64,000 bases of DNA from Synechococcus sp. PCC 7336 (GCF_000332275.1 NZ_CM001776.1:1-64000), one strand, 5' to 3'. Positions 16,471 through 25,651 are shown, counted from the stretch's first letter. Numbers and translations are program-made. Notes: generated by a model not told the origin, from the letters alone.

Positions 16471-18120
16471 GTGTCTCCTTCCGATCGCCATCGCAGTCGC
16501 CAGCCCTTTTCCCCGGAACCAGAGGATGTCCCCGAGACAGAGGAATGTCTTGCCGGACAGACCGTCGAGGACGAGCAGCAGCTCGAGACACCCTCTCACC
16601 CTTTTCCCCTACTGGACAGTCCCCCCGTGCAGGCGATCGCCGAAATAGCTCCAGCCCATCCCGAAAGTCCCGATGCCTTGCGAGCCTCGAATGAAGCCTT
16701 GCAGGAATTAGTTGTCCAACTGACGCGAGAACGGATCAAGGCACAGGAGTTAATGAGTTCGCTGGGATTTGCCCTGCGCTCGTTTACCAATCTCAATCAG
16801 ATCTTGGAGCTGATTCCCTTGGTGGCGAGCCGTTTGACAGAGGCTGATGGGGCGGCGCTGGTGCTGTTCGAACCGGATGGCAGTATGCGCATTTCTCGCA
16901 TGTATTTGAATGATGCTAGTGATTGCCCGCAGGTGCGATCGGCTCTAGAGCGGGCGGGGCAGGCTCTGGCTGAGCTCTATGCCGCTACAACTAACGAGTT
17001 GCCTGCTAGTGCTGCCGAGACCCACGACGGCGAGGACGCGGGCGGGGAGCCCCCGCCCGCCACGACCGACTTGGCTCCCAAAATGGCTTCGGGGAAACAG
17101 TTGGATGCTCAACTGGCCCGTCAACTGGGGGAGAACCTGCAAATGTTTGGCACCCCTCTCTTGTCCAGACAGGTGGTGCGCGGCCGGCTTTACGTGTTTA
17201 GCGGTCAACCGAATTACGTTTGGGATGCCAATCGCCAAACAGCGATTCGACTGGTGGCAGATCAGACGGCGGTGGCGATCGAAAACGACTATTTACATGC
17301 CGAGCTGCGCCAGCGGGCCAAGCTGGCGCGAGAGGTGGAAATTGGCTCCGAAATTCAAACTCGCCTGCAGCCCACCCGCTGCCCCGAGATTGAAGGTATT
17401 GCACTTGCCGCCCGCTGCGAAACTGCCAGTCCGGTGGGGGGCGACTATTATGACTTCATTCCAGTCCCCTTTCCTTCGAAAGATTCGTCTATTCCTCCAT
17501 CCGAGCGGCCCACCCAATATTGGGGCATTGCGATCGGGGATGTCATGGGTAAGGGGGTGCCTGCCGGACTGCTGATGATGGCCACTCGGGGGGTATTGCG
17601 GGCAGAGGTGCTGCACGATCGCGAGCCCGCTCAAATTCTGCAGCACCTCAACCACGTCACCTTCAGCGATCTGGAAAACTCCAATCGCTTTGTCAGCTTG
17701 TTTTACTCGGAATATTGTCCTGCCAGCCGCCAATTGCACTTCAGTAACGCCGCTCACAACCCTTCTATGTGGTGGCATGCAGCGACTGGCGAGGTGACCC
17801 CCCTCGATACGGAAGGCATGTTAATTGGGGTGGAGTTGGGCAGTCACTACACACAGAGAATGGTGCAACTCGAACCGGAAGATGTGGTGGTTTACTATAC
17901 CGATGGGGTAACGGAGGCCGTCAATCCGCAGGGCGATCGGTTCGAGGAAAGTGGCCTGATCGAGGCGATTCAAATGGCAGCTCGGCGATACCCACAGCCC
18001 GAAGATATTTTGGAGAGCTTGTTCCAACAGGTGAGAGACTTTCGCCAGGGCACTGTCGAAACCAAGTTTGTGGACGATATGACCCTTGTCATCCTCAAGG
18101 TCCTGCCGCAGGAGGATTGA
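16471..18120 (+). CDS. GAF-PP2C serine phosphatase, RsbU/SpoIIE type
   Basis: The 549-residue product has a charged N-terminal tail, a short coiled coil at about 70-90, a GAF-like sensory domain (about 95-275, FALRSFTNLNQILELIPLVA ... ADQTAVAIENDYLHAELR) interrupted by an Ala/Pro-rich insert, and a C-terminal PP2C-type phosphatase domain. The metal-binding motifs are present: SPVGGDYYDF, IAIGDVMGKGVPAGL, YYTDGVTEA and FVDDMTLVIL. Such enzymes usually dephosphorylate anti-anti-sigma (STAS) proteins. No STAS or RsbW gene is adjacent. The start is GTG. Its targets are not evident from the sequence. Confidence 0.88.
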   Translation: MSPSDRHRSRQPFSPEPEDVPETEECLAGQTVEDEQQLETPSHPFPLLDSPPVQAIAEIAPAHPESPDALRASNEALQELVVQLTRERIKAQELMSSLGFALRSFTNLNQILELIPLVASRLTEADGAALVLFEPDGSMRISRMYLNDASDCPQVRSALERAGQALAELYAATTNELPASAAETHDGEDAGGEPPPATTDLAPKMASGKQLDAQLARQLGENLQMFGTPLLSRQVVRGRLYVFSGQPNYVWDANRQTAIRLVADQTAVAIENDYLHAELRQRAKLAREVEIGSEIQTRLQPTRCPEIEGIALAARCETASPVGGDYYDFIPVPFPSKDSSIPPSERPTQYWGIAIGDVMGKGVPAGLLMMATRGVLRAEVLHDREPAQILQHLNHVTFSDLENSNRFVSLFYSEYCPASRQLHFSNAAHNPSMWWHAATGEVTPLDTEGMLIGVELGSHYTQRMVQLEPEDVVVYYTDGVTEAVNPQGDRFEESGLIEAIQMAARRYPQPEDILESLFQQVRDFRQGTVETKFVDDMTLVILKVLPQED

Positions 18121-18240
18121 GTCGAGGGGCGGGCATCCTAGAGCAGGGTGAGTTCCTCAAGCAGGGTGAGTGCCTTGGCGGGGCAATTCGAGCCGACAAT
18201 TTGTGAAATACTCTTTATCAACGGTTTGGAAGGTGCGATC

Positions 18241-18510
18241 GTGAGCAAGATTTCTACAATTTCTGTTGCAGCGGCAGGACCGACTCCAGGCATATCCCCG
18301 TCTGCGCAGACCATTTTCGATACTACCGCTTCCGAGCTGCCGCTCCCTCGATCGTCCCGCCAGGAGAGTTATCTAATTGCCCAAACTTTCGACCAGGATG
18401 TGTTGGGAGATATTAAGACTGGCTTCGATAACTTTATCGAGTCAGGGCAAGTGTGGGCACTGCTGATCGGGCTGGTGGTGGGGTACGTGATTCGGGGATT
18501 GACGCGGTAG
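18241..18510 (+). CDS. Small tail-anchored membrane protein, unknown
   Basis: I do not recognise this gene. The GTG at 18241 gives 89 residues; GGAAGG lies about eight bases upstream. The first 55 residues are Ser/Pro-rich without a signal peptide, followed by FDQDVLGDIKTGFDNFIESG and one hydrophobic span (VWALLIGLVVGYVIRGL) close to the C-terminus, which suggests a tail anchor with the N-terminus in the cytoplasm. It lies between the phosphatase gene and argH on the same strand. Confidence 0.55.
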   Translation: MSKISTISVAAAGPTPGISPSAQTIFDTTASELPLPRSSRQESYLIAQTFDQDVLGDIKTGFDNFIESGQVWALLIGLVVGYVIRGLTR

Positions 18511-18660
18511 CTCTGTCAGCGGCGCGACTCCGAACCAATGCTGTAGAAGGCGATCGCAGCCAAGACCCTTTCAGAATGGACGAATCGCGATGGGTTAGCT
18601 CGCGAGGGTCGCTTACAATAACCTGTTGTACTGTTGGCTGGCCTCAGGTCAGCATTGTTT

Positions 18661-20103
18661 GTGGCTGATTCTGATTCCTCTGCTGCCAAAACTTGGAGCC
18701 AGCGCTTTGAAGGGAGCTTGCATCCGGCGATCGCCCAATTCAACGCCAGCATCGGGTTCGACATTCGCCTACTGGAATACGATCTCACCGGTTCGCAGGC
18801 CCACGCTCGCATGTTGGCCCACTGCGGTATTATCTCCGCCGAAGAGGCCGATCGCATTTGGGCGGGGTTAGAGCAAATTCGGGAGCAGTCTCGGCAGGGT
18901 CAGTTCAATCCCGGTGTCGAGGATGAAGACGTGCATTACGCTGTGGAACACCGCTTGGTGGAACTGATTGGCGAAACGGGCAAGAAGTTGCATACGGCGC
19001 GATCGCGTAACGACCAGGTAGCCACCGATCTGCGCTTGTTCCTGCGCGATCGAATCGATCGCATCGCAGCATTTCTCCACACCTTCCAAGCGGCTCTGCT
19101 GGAGTTGGCGGACAGTCACGTCACTACCTTGATTCCTGGCTACACCCACCTACAGCGGGCACAGCCGGTCAGTTTGGCCCATCACCTATTGGCCTATTTC
19201 GAAATGGCCCAACGGGACATCGAGAGACTGCAGGATGTGCGCGAGCGCACCAATCGCTGCCCGTTGGGGTCTGGGGCATTGGCGGGAACGACATTTCCGA
19301 TCGATCGCGAGTTCGCGGCCAACCTGCTCGGGTTTGAGTCCGTCACGGCAAATAGCTTGGATGCGGTCAGCGATCGCGATTACGTCGTCGAATTTCATGC
19401 AGCAGCCAGTTTGATTGTGATGCATCTGAGTCGCTTGTCCGAAGAAATCGTTTTGTGGGCGTCGCAGGAGTTTAGTTTTGTGCGGCTTACCGATGCCTGT
19501 GCCACCGGCTCCAGCCTCATGCCCCAAAAGAAAAATCCCGACGTACCGGAGTTGGTGCGGGGCAAGTCGGGGCGCGTATTTGGCAATTTACAGGGGTTGC
19601 TGGTGACGCTGAAGGGGTTGCCGCTGGCCTACAACAAAGATTTGCAGGAGGACAAAGAGGGGCTGTTCGATTCTGCGGATACCGTTCTGGCCTGTTTGGA
19701 GGCCATGACGATCCTGTTGCGGGAGGGGGTGGAGTTTCGACAGCAACGATTGGCAGCGGCAGTGATGGAAGATTTTTCGAATGCCACCGATGTGGCGGAC
19801 TATTTAGTCCGCAAAGGAATTCCGTTTCGGACGGCCTATCAGCTCGTGGGCAAGATTGTGCGCACCTGCTTAGGAAACGGAAAATTACTCAAAGACTTGT
19901 CCTTAGAAGCTTGGCAAGCCTTCGATCCGGTATTTGAAATCGATATTTACGAGGCGATCGCCCCCGAACAGGTGGTGTCAGCCCGCACGAGTGCGGGGGG
20001 CACGGGCTTCGAAGCCGTGCGCTCGGCCCTACAGAAGGCCAAGGCACTGCACGCTCAAATACCGTCGATCCTAAGCCCTCATACTCCGGCAGCACGGTGG
20101 TAG
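18661..20103 (+). CDS. argH: Argininosuccinate lyase
   Basis: ArgH cleaves argininosuccinate to arginine and fumarate, the last step of arginine synthesis. The 480-residue product carries the fumarase/aspartase superfamily signature [20 protein letters not shown], whose Ser is catalytic, the [20 protein letters not shown] region and the catalytic His in [11 protein letters not shown]. The GTG at 18661 starts [12 protein letters not shown]; a TTG nine codons earlier (18634) is possible. The last 25 bp overlap the end of lpdA on the opposite strand. Confidence 0.96.
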   Translation: MADSDSSAAKTWSQRFEGSLHPAIAQFNASIGFDIRLLEYDLTGSQAHARMLAHCGIISAEEADRIWAGLEQIREQSRQGQFNPGVEDEDVHYAVEHRLVELIGETGKKLHTARSRNDQVATDLRLFLRDRIDRIAAFLHTFQAALLELADSHVTTLIPGYTHLQRAQPVSLAHHLLAYFEMAQRDIERLQDVRERTNRCPLGSGALAGTTFPIDREFAANLLGFESVTANSLDAVSDRDYVVEFHAAASLIVMHLSRLSEEIVLWASQEFSFVRLTDACATGSSLMPQKKNPDVPELVRGKSGRVFGNLQGLLVTLKGLPLAYNKDLQEDKEGLFDSADTVLACLEAMTILLREGVEFRQQRLAAAVMEDFSNATDVADYLVRKGIPFRTAYQLVGKIVRTCLGNGKLLKDLSLEAWQAFDPVFEIDIYEAIAPEQVVSARTSAGGTGFEAVRSALQKAKALHAQIPSILSPHTPAARW

Positions 20104-21458
20104 GCCTCTCCTAGCGTCTCTGCCAGGGTAGGGTGGGTGTGAATCAGGGTGGCCAGGTGTTGGACGGTGTCTCGCTTGGCGATCGCCTGAGAGGCTTCGT
20201 GAATCAGGTCGGCAGCGTGGGGACCGAAGATGTGGGTTCCCAGTAACTCGCCAGTGGGCTTGTCGTAGACCAGTTTGACCATACCGTCGGTTTCGCCCGC
20301 CGCGATCGCCTTGGAGTTGCCGCCAAAGTAGGTTCTGACGGTACCCACCTTGTACCCCGCTTCTTTGGCCTGCGGTTCGGTCAACCCCACAAACCCCATT
20401 TCGGGATGGGTGAACACTGCCGCCGGAACACTGCGATAGTCCACCTCGGAAGGGCGATCGCAAATGGTATTGACGACTGCAATCCCTTGAGCAGAGGCAA
20501 CGTGGGCCAGCATCATCTTGCCGGTGGCATCTCCAATCGCCCACAGGTGAGGTAAATCTGTCTGCAGGCGATCGTTGACAGGAACAAAGCCTCGCTTGCC
20601 GGTATCGATCCCCAAGGCATCCAGCCCCAACTCTCGGGTAACCGGAATGCGCCCAGTGGCCACCAGGCAAGCATCTACCTCCAGACTGTCGCCTGTGGAC
20701 AGCTCGATCGAGACCGGAGAACCCGGCGTCACTTTCTTGGCTAAAACCCCCGCCAGCGCTTCAATGTCGCGTCCCTTAATCAGCACCCGCTGGGCCAAGC
20801 GGGCAATATCGGGATCGAAGGCAGGCATGAGCTTATCCAAAGCCTCCAGCACGACCACCTTGCAGCCCAGCGCGGTATACACATCGGCAAATTCCAGGCC
20901 GATATAGCCACTGCCAACAATCGCCAATTTTTCAGGCAAACTTTCCAAGCGGACTGATTCGTCACTGGTGAAGACGGTTTTGCCATCGGTTTCGATCCCG
21001 GGGGGGACGAAGGGGGTCGAGCCTGTGGCGATAATGACGTCTTTGGCCGTGTAGGTAGAGGTCTCTCCCTCCGGCGAGGTGACCTCGACGGTTGTGGCGG
21101 CGAGGAGCTTGCCGACCCCTCGAATGATGTCTACTTTGGCTTTTTGCAGCGATTGGGTCATATCGTCGCGAATTTTGCTGACAACCGCGTTAGCGTGCTC
21201 GGCAATGGCAGCGCGATCGAACGACACCTGACCCACCGAAATTCCCAGTTTGTCTGCCTCGCGAATCTCCCGCAGTCGCCCTGCCGCCGCCAGCAGAGCC
21301 TTAGAGGGAATGCAGCCGCGATTGATGCAGGTGCCCCCCATCTCCGCCGCCTCGACAATCGCGGTCTCGAGGCCGCAGGCGACTGCGTGCAGCGCTGCCG
21401 CATGGCCGCCCACGCCCGCACCAACCACAATCAAGTCGTAATCTGAAGTCTGACTCAT
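20079..21458 (-). CDS. lpdA: Dihydrolipoyl dehydrogenase
   Basis: This FAD enzyme reoxidises dihydrolipoamide in the pyruvate dehydrogenase complex or the glycine cleavage system, using NAD. The 459-residue product has the FAD loop [16 protein letters not shown], the redox disulfide Cys44/Cys49 in [14 protein letters not shown], the NAD-binding loop [15 protein letters not shown], the second FAD motif [18 protein letters not shown] and the C-terminal catalytic [14 protein letters not shown]. Length is normal. Its 3' end overlaps argH convergently by 25 bp. Confidence 0.95.
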   Translation of the reverse strand: MSQTSDYDLIVVGAGVGGHAAALHAVACGLETAIVEAAEMGGTCINRGCIPSKALLAAAGRLREIREADKLGISVGQVSFDRAAIAEHANAVVSKIRDDMTQSLQKAKVDIIRGVGKLLAATTVEVTSPEGETSTYTAKDVIIATGSTPFVPPGIETDGKTVFTSDESVRLESLPEKLAIVGSGYIGLEFADVYTALGCKVVVLEALDKLMPAFDPDIARLAQRVLIKGRDIEALAGVLAKKVTPGSPVSIELSTGDSLEVDACLVATGRIPVTRELGLDALGIDTGKRGFVPVNDRLQTDLPHLWAIGDATGKMMLAHVASAQGIAVVNTICDRPSEVDYRSVPAAVFTHPEMGFVGLTEPQAKEAGYKVGTVRTYFGGNSKAIAAGETDGMVKLVYDKPTGELLGTHIFGPHAADLIHEASQAIAKRDTVQHLATLIHTHPTLAETLGEAYHRAAGV

Positions 21459-21578
21459 CCTGCTTGCCTTCGAGGTCTAGAACAATAGACTACCTCAGTA
21501 GATACACTCACGGCAGTCGAAAAATTTTGGCCTTTGTCCTGTGGCCTAAACCAGCGATCCATAACCGACAATCTACGA

Positions 21579-21613
21579 CAAAATAAGGGATTCGCGCCTC
21601 TGGCTGAATCCCT
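21579..21613 (-). terminator. Terminator after the 166-residue hypothetical gene
   Basis: AGGGATTC (21586-21593) and GAATCCCT (21606-21613) form a perfect 8-bp stem. On the minus strand it is followed by TATTTTG. It lies about 70 bp downstream of the stop at 21685. Confidence 0.6.
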
Positions 21614-21684
21614 CGTTCGTCTTTCAATCTGACTGAGAGGGAAGCGCGATCGCTAGACTCCATCCCAAAGCAAAAGGAACGCAG

Positions 21685-22185
21685 TCACCCACGTCCCTCT
21701 CTACTGCGATTGAAGCGGTCCAGCGCTTGCCAGTCTGCGCAATTGTCCATATCTGCGCAATTGTCCATATGAGCATCGAGGCTGGCAGCTAGGACATCGG
21801 CGACGGCGGCTTCTAGAGCCTGAAAATCTTGTACGAGCGCTCGCTCTGTATCGTCATCGCTGTTAATGGGAACCAATCGCAAAGTGCGGGCGTCTCGAAC
21901 TAAATCGAAGGTTACTTGCTGTTCGAGATCCGTACTCAGTCTCAAATAGTCAAAGCTGCAGACATTGAGATAGAGCGTCCGGCCGATCGCTACCGTAGCC
22001 GCCTGGGGGTCGGCGAGCACTTCCATCACATACCCCGTTCCTCGGGCACGCACTTCGCCATCGACGACATCGAAGTAGCGCACTTGGCCTAAGTCGCAGA
22101 GCAACCGATGAATATCGGATCGATTGACGATAATACCCGAACCGACAATGCAGGGAGCACAAATAGACAAGCTAGGCTGAGTCAT
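21685..22185 (-). CDS. Hypothetical protein, cyanobacterial type
   Basis: I do not recognise a family. The 166-residue product has no signal peptide or membrane helix. It is acidic, with a mixed alpha/beta pattern (GIIVNRSDIHRLLCDLGQVR, GTGYVMEVLADPQAATVAIG, RTLYLNVCSFDYLRLS). Close to the C-terminus MDNCAD occurs twice in a row, caused by a perfect 18-bp duplication at 21734-21769. A terminator lies on either side, so it is probably transcribed alone. Confidence 0.7.
   Translation of the reverse strand: MTQPSLSICAPCIVGSGIIVNRSDIHRLLCDLGQVRYFDVVDGEVRARGTGYVMEVLADPQAATVAIGRTLYLNVCSFDYLRLSTDLEQQVTFDLVRDARTLRLVPINSDDDTERALVQDFQALEAAVADVLAASLDAHMDNCADMDNCADWQALDRFNRSREGRG
21734..21769. repeat. 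Perfect 18-bp tandem duplication inside a gene
   Basis: Units 21734-21751 and 21752-21769 are identical. The duplication is in frame and adds six residues, so the second MDNCAD block appears to be a recent addition to the hypothetical protein. Confidence 0.95.
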
Positions 22186-22220
22186 GGATGCAGGCGGGTA
22201 GATCTACGATGAAAAAACGC

Positions 22221-22256
22221 TTTAAAGAAAGCCCCAAACACTACCGGTAGTGGGGC
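22221..22256 (-). terminator. Terminator upstream of the hypothetical gene
   Basis: GCCCCA (22231-22236) and TGGGGC (22251-22256) enclose the palindrome CACTACCGGTAGTG. On the minus strand TTTCTTT follows. It would stop transcripts coming from the Rieske gene before the gene at 22185. Confidence 0.65.
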
Positions 22257-22477
22257 GGCTGGGCCGCTGGATTCAACCGGACTCGCATAGGACAAGATCA
22301 GTTTAGCGAAGGATTGTTAGGTTGTCAGACGGTCTGAGGATTTTATGAAAAACACCTGAAATTCCGTTTAATCCCAGCCGTATCAACCTCTACATTCCGT
22401 CATAGCTCCGCAAATGGAATGCCCCCTTGGTGTAAATTAATGTAACAGAATCCTGAGAAAAGTTGATGATTTTAAGC

Positions 22478-22506
22478 TTGAGGCGATTTTCTGAAAATCG
22501 CCTCAA
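22478..22506. other. Perfect 13-bp stem-loop in a 499-bp gap
   Basis: Arms 22478-22490 and 22494-22506 pair perfectly around a 3-base loop (TTGAGGCGATTTT on the left). It sits about 180 bp downstream of the Rieske gene in the stretch 22186-22684, which otherwise holds no gene. No clear T-run follows on either strand, so it may be an mRNA end stabiliser, a weak terminator or a small RNA element. Confidence 0.6.
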
Positions 22507-22684
22507 ACCATCTGCAGAATAGCGGGCAATTTTGCACCTCTCTGTCATGAACGATGGCAACGACTGCTCGGACAGGTGTATGCGTGCTGGGAAAGCTCCT
22601 AACGAAGATGGAGATCTGGCCGGAGGAACAACAAGTGTAATGTTTCGCGAGCTCAGCTAATCTTCAGAAAGTTCTAAGAAAGTT

Positions 22685-23221
22685 CTAGACCCACCAAGGA
22701 CGTTCGCCAGTGCGCGGGTCCGTTTCCATCCAAGGGGTTATCCAAATCCTGTCACCCTCAACTTTGACGCGAACGAGCTTGAGGGGAAGACCTGCCGGAC
22801 CGCGGACAACCGTGCCATCTGGCGCATAGCGAGAACCGTGACAGGGGCACTGAAACTCTTGCGCTTGCTCGTTCCAGGGAAACGTACATCCCAGATGGGT
22901 GCAATCGTCGACGATACCGCGATCGCTCAATGTTCCATCGTTTTGCAGCGTCAAGTAGGTTGGCTGTGCAGCTATGCCAGCGACTAGGGCTCGGGTGCCG
23001 GGTGGCTCAATCAGAATTTGCGAAGCAGGAATCGGATTACCCAATTTGTCCTTCGCCCGAACAGCACCGCCTACTCCCGTTTTTTCTACAGGTGGGACAA
23101 ACACCTTTGCAACTGGATAGAGAGCCGCGCCTGCTGTGGTTGCTAGAGCTGCTCCAGTCAGGAAATTGAGTAGTTTTCGCCGAGACAAAGAAGGGGATGT
23201 GCATTCGAGGCTGTTTTCCAC
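22685..23221 (-). CDS. Rieske iron-sulfur protein, PetC-like paralogue
   Basis: The 178-residue product (GTG at 23221, preceded by GGAG) has a twin-arginine type N-terminus (LSRRKLLNFLTGAALATTAG) with one membrane helix, then a Rieske domain whose [2Fe-2S] ligands are Cys and His in CTHLGC and CPCHGS. The ending ITPWMETDPRTGERPWWV is like PetC of the cytochrome b6f complex. However, the usual partner petA is absent and the next gene upstream is a DUF2892 protein, so this may be an accessory PetC2/PetC3-like protein rather than the main subunit. A TTG at 23248 is an alternative start. Confidence 0.85.
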   Translation of the reverse strand: MENSLECTSPSLSRRKLLNFLTGAALATTAGAALYPVAKVFVPPVEKTGVGGAVRAKDKLGNPIPASQILIEPPGTRALVAGIAAQPTYLTLQNDGTLSDRGIVDDCTHLGCTFPWNEQAQEFQCPCHGSRYAPDGTVVRGPAGLPLKLVRVKVEGDRIWITPWMETDPRTGERPWWV

Positions 23222-23279
23222 GATCCATCTCCAAATTAAAGCGGGCAAATAGGTTTGCCTAAAAAGTCACCGATCTGGT

Positions 23280-23501
23280 TTAGACATTGTCTTGAGAGCG
23301 ATTGGATGGATTTGTACGAATCCCCAACAAGCTATAGAGCGGACAGATGCCAAATACAGCGGTTAATAGCGCTAAGACAGCGATCGCATCTAAGCCAATA
23401 CCCAGCATCGTGCCGCTATAGACTGCCAGCCCGAGATATCCCATTCCGGTAGCAAACATCAGGCGCAAGACGCGATCTAAACCACCCACATTAGCAATCA
23501 T
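23280..23501 (-). CDS. DUF2892 (YgaP-type) inner membrane protein
   Basis: The 73-residue product starts NVGGLDRVLRLMFATGMGYL and has two hydrophobic helices, ending GICPLYSLLGIRTN, the typical DUF2892 pattern. Members often sit beside rhodanese, sulfide oxidation or ArsR-type genes; their role is not settled. It lies 58 bp upstream of the Rieske gene on the same strand, probably co-transcribed. An inverted repeat AACTA-TG-TAGTT lies 41-52 bp upstream of its ATG. Confidence 0.85.
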   Translation of the reverse strand: MIANVGGLDRVLRLMFATGMGYLGLAVYSGTMLGIGLDAIAVLALLTAVFGICPLYSLLGIRTNPSNRSQDNV

Positions 23502-23537
23502 GAGAGCTTACTCCAGAAATTTTACTTCTTAATTGAA

Positions 23538-23553
23538 ATATAACTATGTAGTT
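23538..23553 (-). promoter_or_regulatory. Possible ArsR-type operator before the DUF2892-Rieske pair
   Basis: ATATAACTATG (23538-23548) overlaps the inverted repeat AACTATGTAGTT (23542-23553) in the AT-rich leader. The same 11-mer, with one change (ATATAATTATG), occurs at 25876-25886 at the start of the ArsR-family gene. A shared repressor site is inference; AT-rich words can match by chance. Confidence 0.35.
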
Positions 23554-23752
23554 TTATTTTGTCAAGACGAGGCCCTAAGATCGAACTTATAACGTCTTTG
23601 CAGAAGGATCTTCCAATTAATCGCTGTTTGGTTGTATATGTTAGAGTGGTGGCATTGGCGCTTTATTAAGCCTGTGAACGACAATATGGGCTTAGCCGAT
23701 GCCATGAAGAGCTCCTCCCCTCGGTCGAAGAAAGTACTAGAGGTTCTGAAAA

Positions 23753-23908
23753 ATGGCTCGAATCGTCGTTGTCGGTGCTGGATTGGGGGGCTTACCCACG
23801 GTTTACGAGTTGAGACATCTATTGACTGGCCAGCATCAGATCGTATTAATCTCTAACACTCCGCAGTTCAGATTTCTCCCCTCTTTACACGACTTGGAAA
23901 CTGACTAG
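23753..23908 (+). pseudogene. Truncated sulfide:quinone oxidoreductase fragment
   Basis: The 51-residue reading frame MARIVVVGAGLGGLPTVYEL ... ISNTPQFRFLPSL is the FAD-binding start of a sulfide:quinone oxidoreductase-type flavoprotein (normally about 400-430 residues). It then ends in HDLETD and a stop. No downstream sqr sequence was recognised. It is therefore a remnant left by a deletion. The neighbourhood (Rieske, DUF2892, ArsR regulator) fits a former sulfide-oxidation locus. Confidence 0.75.
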
Positions 23909-23981
23909 GCAACAGATGACTGAACAAGGTAATTGTTACTGTTGAAAGCGCAATTCGGTTCTATGGCCTTCTCCAAACTCG

Positions 23982-24224
23982 TCAAATCATTGGATTGCAG
24001 TTGCTTTTGTGCATTCGTAGGAGCCTCTGAAGATCTGACAGGTCTCGACGCAATTCTTCGCAAACGCCTTGCGACATGCGGGATGCTTGTCTGGGTTGAT
24101 AGTTCTCGGCTTCTGCACGCGATCTCCTGCTTCGAGCGAGGATTATAAGGATCAACGTAATCAGGCCATTTGAAAGCAAATACAGAGGACAGCAGAAGCC
24201 ACAGCAGCCAATCTCGTTTGCCAA
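23982..24224 (-). CDS. Possible small cysteine-rich membrane protein
   Basis: This is not a shadow of another gene. A TTG start would give 80 residues beginning ANEIGCCGFCCPLYLLSNG, followed by a hydrophobic span LITLILIILA and a basic, then charged tail. The CCGFCC motif next to one membrane helix is striking. No clear ribosome binding site or known family was seen, so it may equally be decayed sequence between the sqr fragment and the next gene. Confidence 0.3.
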   Translation of the reverse strand: MANEIGCCGFCCPLYLLSNGLITLILIILARSRRSRAEAENYQPRQASRMSQGVCEELRRDLSDLQRLLRMHKSNCNPMI

Positions 24225-24289
24225 AGTTGTGGCTAAGAACTTCCTTTCACAACCGTCAGCCTCCGCCCTAGGGAGGATAGGTGGGACGG

Positions 24290-24442
24290 ATGGTCGCTTA
24301 CTCCATCAACTCCGAAGTCACCATCTTGCCGATCGCCACTCTGGTGGTGTTCGGGCTGGCTACCACCGCTTTTACTACCCAAGAGGCAATCCGCAGATTG
24401 AGGAGAAAGAGTGGCTACTCCGAAAAGCTGGCTAATATTTAG
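24290..24442 (+). CDS. Small single-span membrane protein, unknown
   Basis: The 50-residue frame from the ATG at 24290 has GGGAGGA about 14 bases upstream, one hydrophobic span (ILPIATLVVFGLATTAF) and a basic C-terminal tail (IRRLRRKSGYSEKL). I do not recognise it. It is followed 72 bp later by another membrane protein gene on the same strand. Confidence 0.5.
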   Translation: MVAYSINSEVTILPIATLVVFGLATTAFTTQEAIRRLRRKSGYSEKLANI

Positions 24443-24514
24443 CTGGAAAGGGTTATCAGCTATCGCTCAGCGTCACCATTTTGCCACAACTTCATTCAAC
24501 TGGATTGGAGAAAG

Positions 24515-24946
24515 ATGATGAAACACCAAAAATTACGTATTGCCATCGGTGTACTGACTAGCTTTATCGCCTTGACGGCAATTGGGGGAGGCATCGCCAT
24601 GTTGGTAGGGGCAGAGGGCGATCGATTCCCGCTGGAGTGGCTTCAAAATACACCTTTCAAGGATTACTTTATTCCTGCTCTATTACTAACTATTGCTGTA
24701 GGAGGAAGTTCGCTTTTGGCCTCTGTAACAGCCTTTGCAGGTCACAAATTGAGTGCGATCTCAGCTATGATGGCGGGACTCATCATGGTAGGTTTTATCG
24801 TCGTGGAAGTCTCGATCCTCAAGCAGGATCCTCCTGGCCCAACTGCGATTGAATTCATGTATTTTGGGCTGGGTCTGATGATATTTGGGCTAGCTGCGTC
24901 CCTCTGGATGGCTGAGTGTCGAAACGAGCGCGATTCTGTTGCATAG
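24515..24946 (+). CDS. Four-span membrane protein, unknown
   Basis: The 143-residue product has four hydrophobic segments at about 10-32, 48-75, 80-100 and 112-133 with short loops. The N-terminal MMKHQKLRIAIGVLTSF suggests a cytoplasmic start. The loop after the first span contains GAEGDRFPLEWLQNTPFKDY. I do not recognise a named family. It lies in the AT-richer accessory patch, between the sqr remnant and a GNAT gene. Confidence 0.7.
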   Translation: MMKHQKLRIAIGVLTSFIALTAIGGGIAMLVGAEGDRFPLEWLQNTPFKDYFIPALLLTIAVGGSSLLASVTAFAGHKLSAISAMMAGLIMVGFIVVEVSILKQDPPGPTAIEFMYFGLGLMIFGLAASLWMAECRNERDSVA

Positions 24947-25105
24947 GGTGATAGGAGATTTGATTGATAGAAATAAGTGCTTGGCGGACGGGGCGCGGTT
25001 GTAAGATGCCATCCTTGAAGCGGGATGTTGGAGCAGTTGAAACTGCGCCTTCTCGCCAGCATCAAAACCATTAGCTAATAATCTAGAAAGTGCAAGGAGC
25101 TAAAA

Positions 25106-25651
25106 TTGGATATAAGAAAATCGACAGAATCAGATTTAAATGATGTACTGCATGTTCAAATGCAAGCATTCGGTAAGGATGAAGGGCCTGAGATTGCAGA
25201 TCTAGTCAAGGGATTGTTAAACGATCCAAGTGCAATGCCAAATCTGTCTCTGCTTGCTGTTAGTCGCGATCGAGTGATTGGGCATATACTATTCACAAAA
25301 GCACGTATTGCGGAATCTGAAGATTCAATCTCAGCTGTGATACTCGCCCCACTGGCAGTTATTCCTGAAGCACAAAGTCAAGGTGTTGGTGGAAAACTAA
25401 TTGAGGAGGGTTTGAGGGTATTGTCTAAGTCTGGAGTTGAGCTTGTGTTTGTACTCGGTCATCCTGGCTACTATCCACGGCATGCTTTCAAACCAGCAGC
25501 AACTCTCGGATTTAAAGCTCCTTATCCAATCCCGGAAGAGCACGCTAATGCATGGATGGTTCGAGAGCTTCGAATAGGTGCAATTGGTAGTATTGATGGA
25601 AGAATTATTTGCGCAGATTCACTAAACAAGCCTGAGTATTGGCGTGAATGA
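25106..25651 (+). CDS. GNAT-family N-acetyltransferase
   Basis: The 181-residue product has the acetyl-CoA-binding signature VIPEAQSQGVGGKLIEEGL and the later FVLGHPGYYPRHAF, as in the YhbS-like subgroup of GNAT enzymes. The substrate is unknown. The start is TTG with AAGGAG seven bases upstream. The gene is noticeably richer in A and T than the housekeeping genes around it, which suggests transfer. It lies between membrane-protein genes and the ArsR regulator. Confidence 0.85.
   Translation: MDIRKSTESDLNDVLHVQMQAFGKDEGPEIADLVKGLLNDPSAMPNLSLLAVSRDRVIGHILFTKARIAESEDSISAVILAPLAVIPEAQSQGVGGKLIEEGLRVLSKSGVELVFVLGHPGYYPRHAFKPAATLGFKAPYPIPEEHANAWMVRELRIGAIGSIDGRIICADSLNKPEYWRE

Noticed and set aside
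23632-23856. A 74-residue frame over the sqr fragment
   Set aside because: It is a shadow of the sqr-type frame at 23753, which has the recognisable FAD-binding motif.
24229-24435. A 68-residue frame at the start of the small membrane gene
   Set aside because: The frame from 24290 has a ribosome binding site and a membrane span; this one is arginine- and histidine-rich nonsense.
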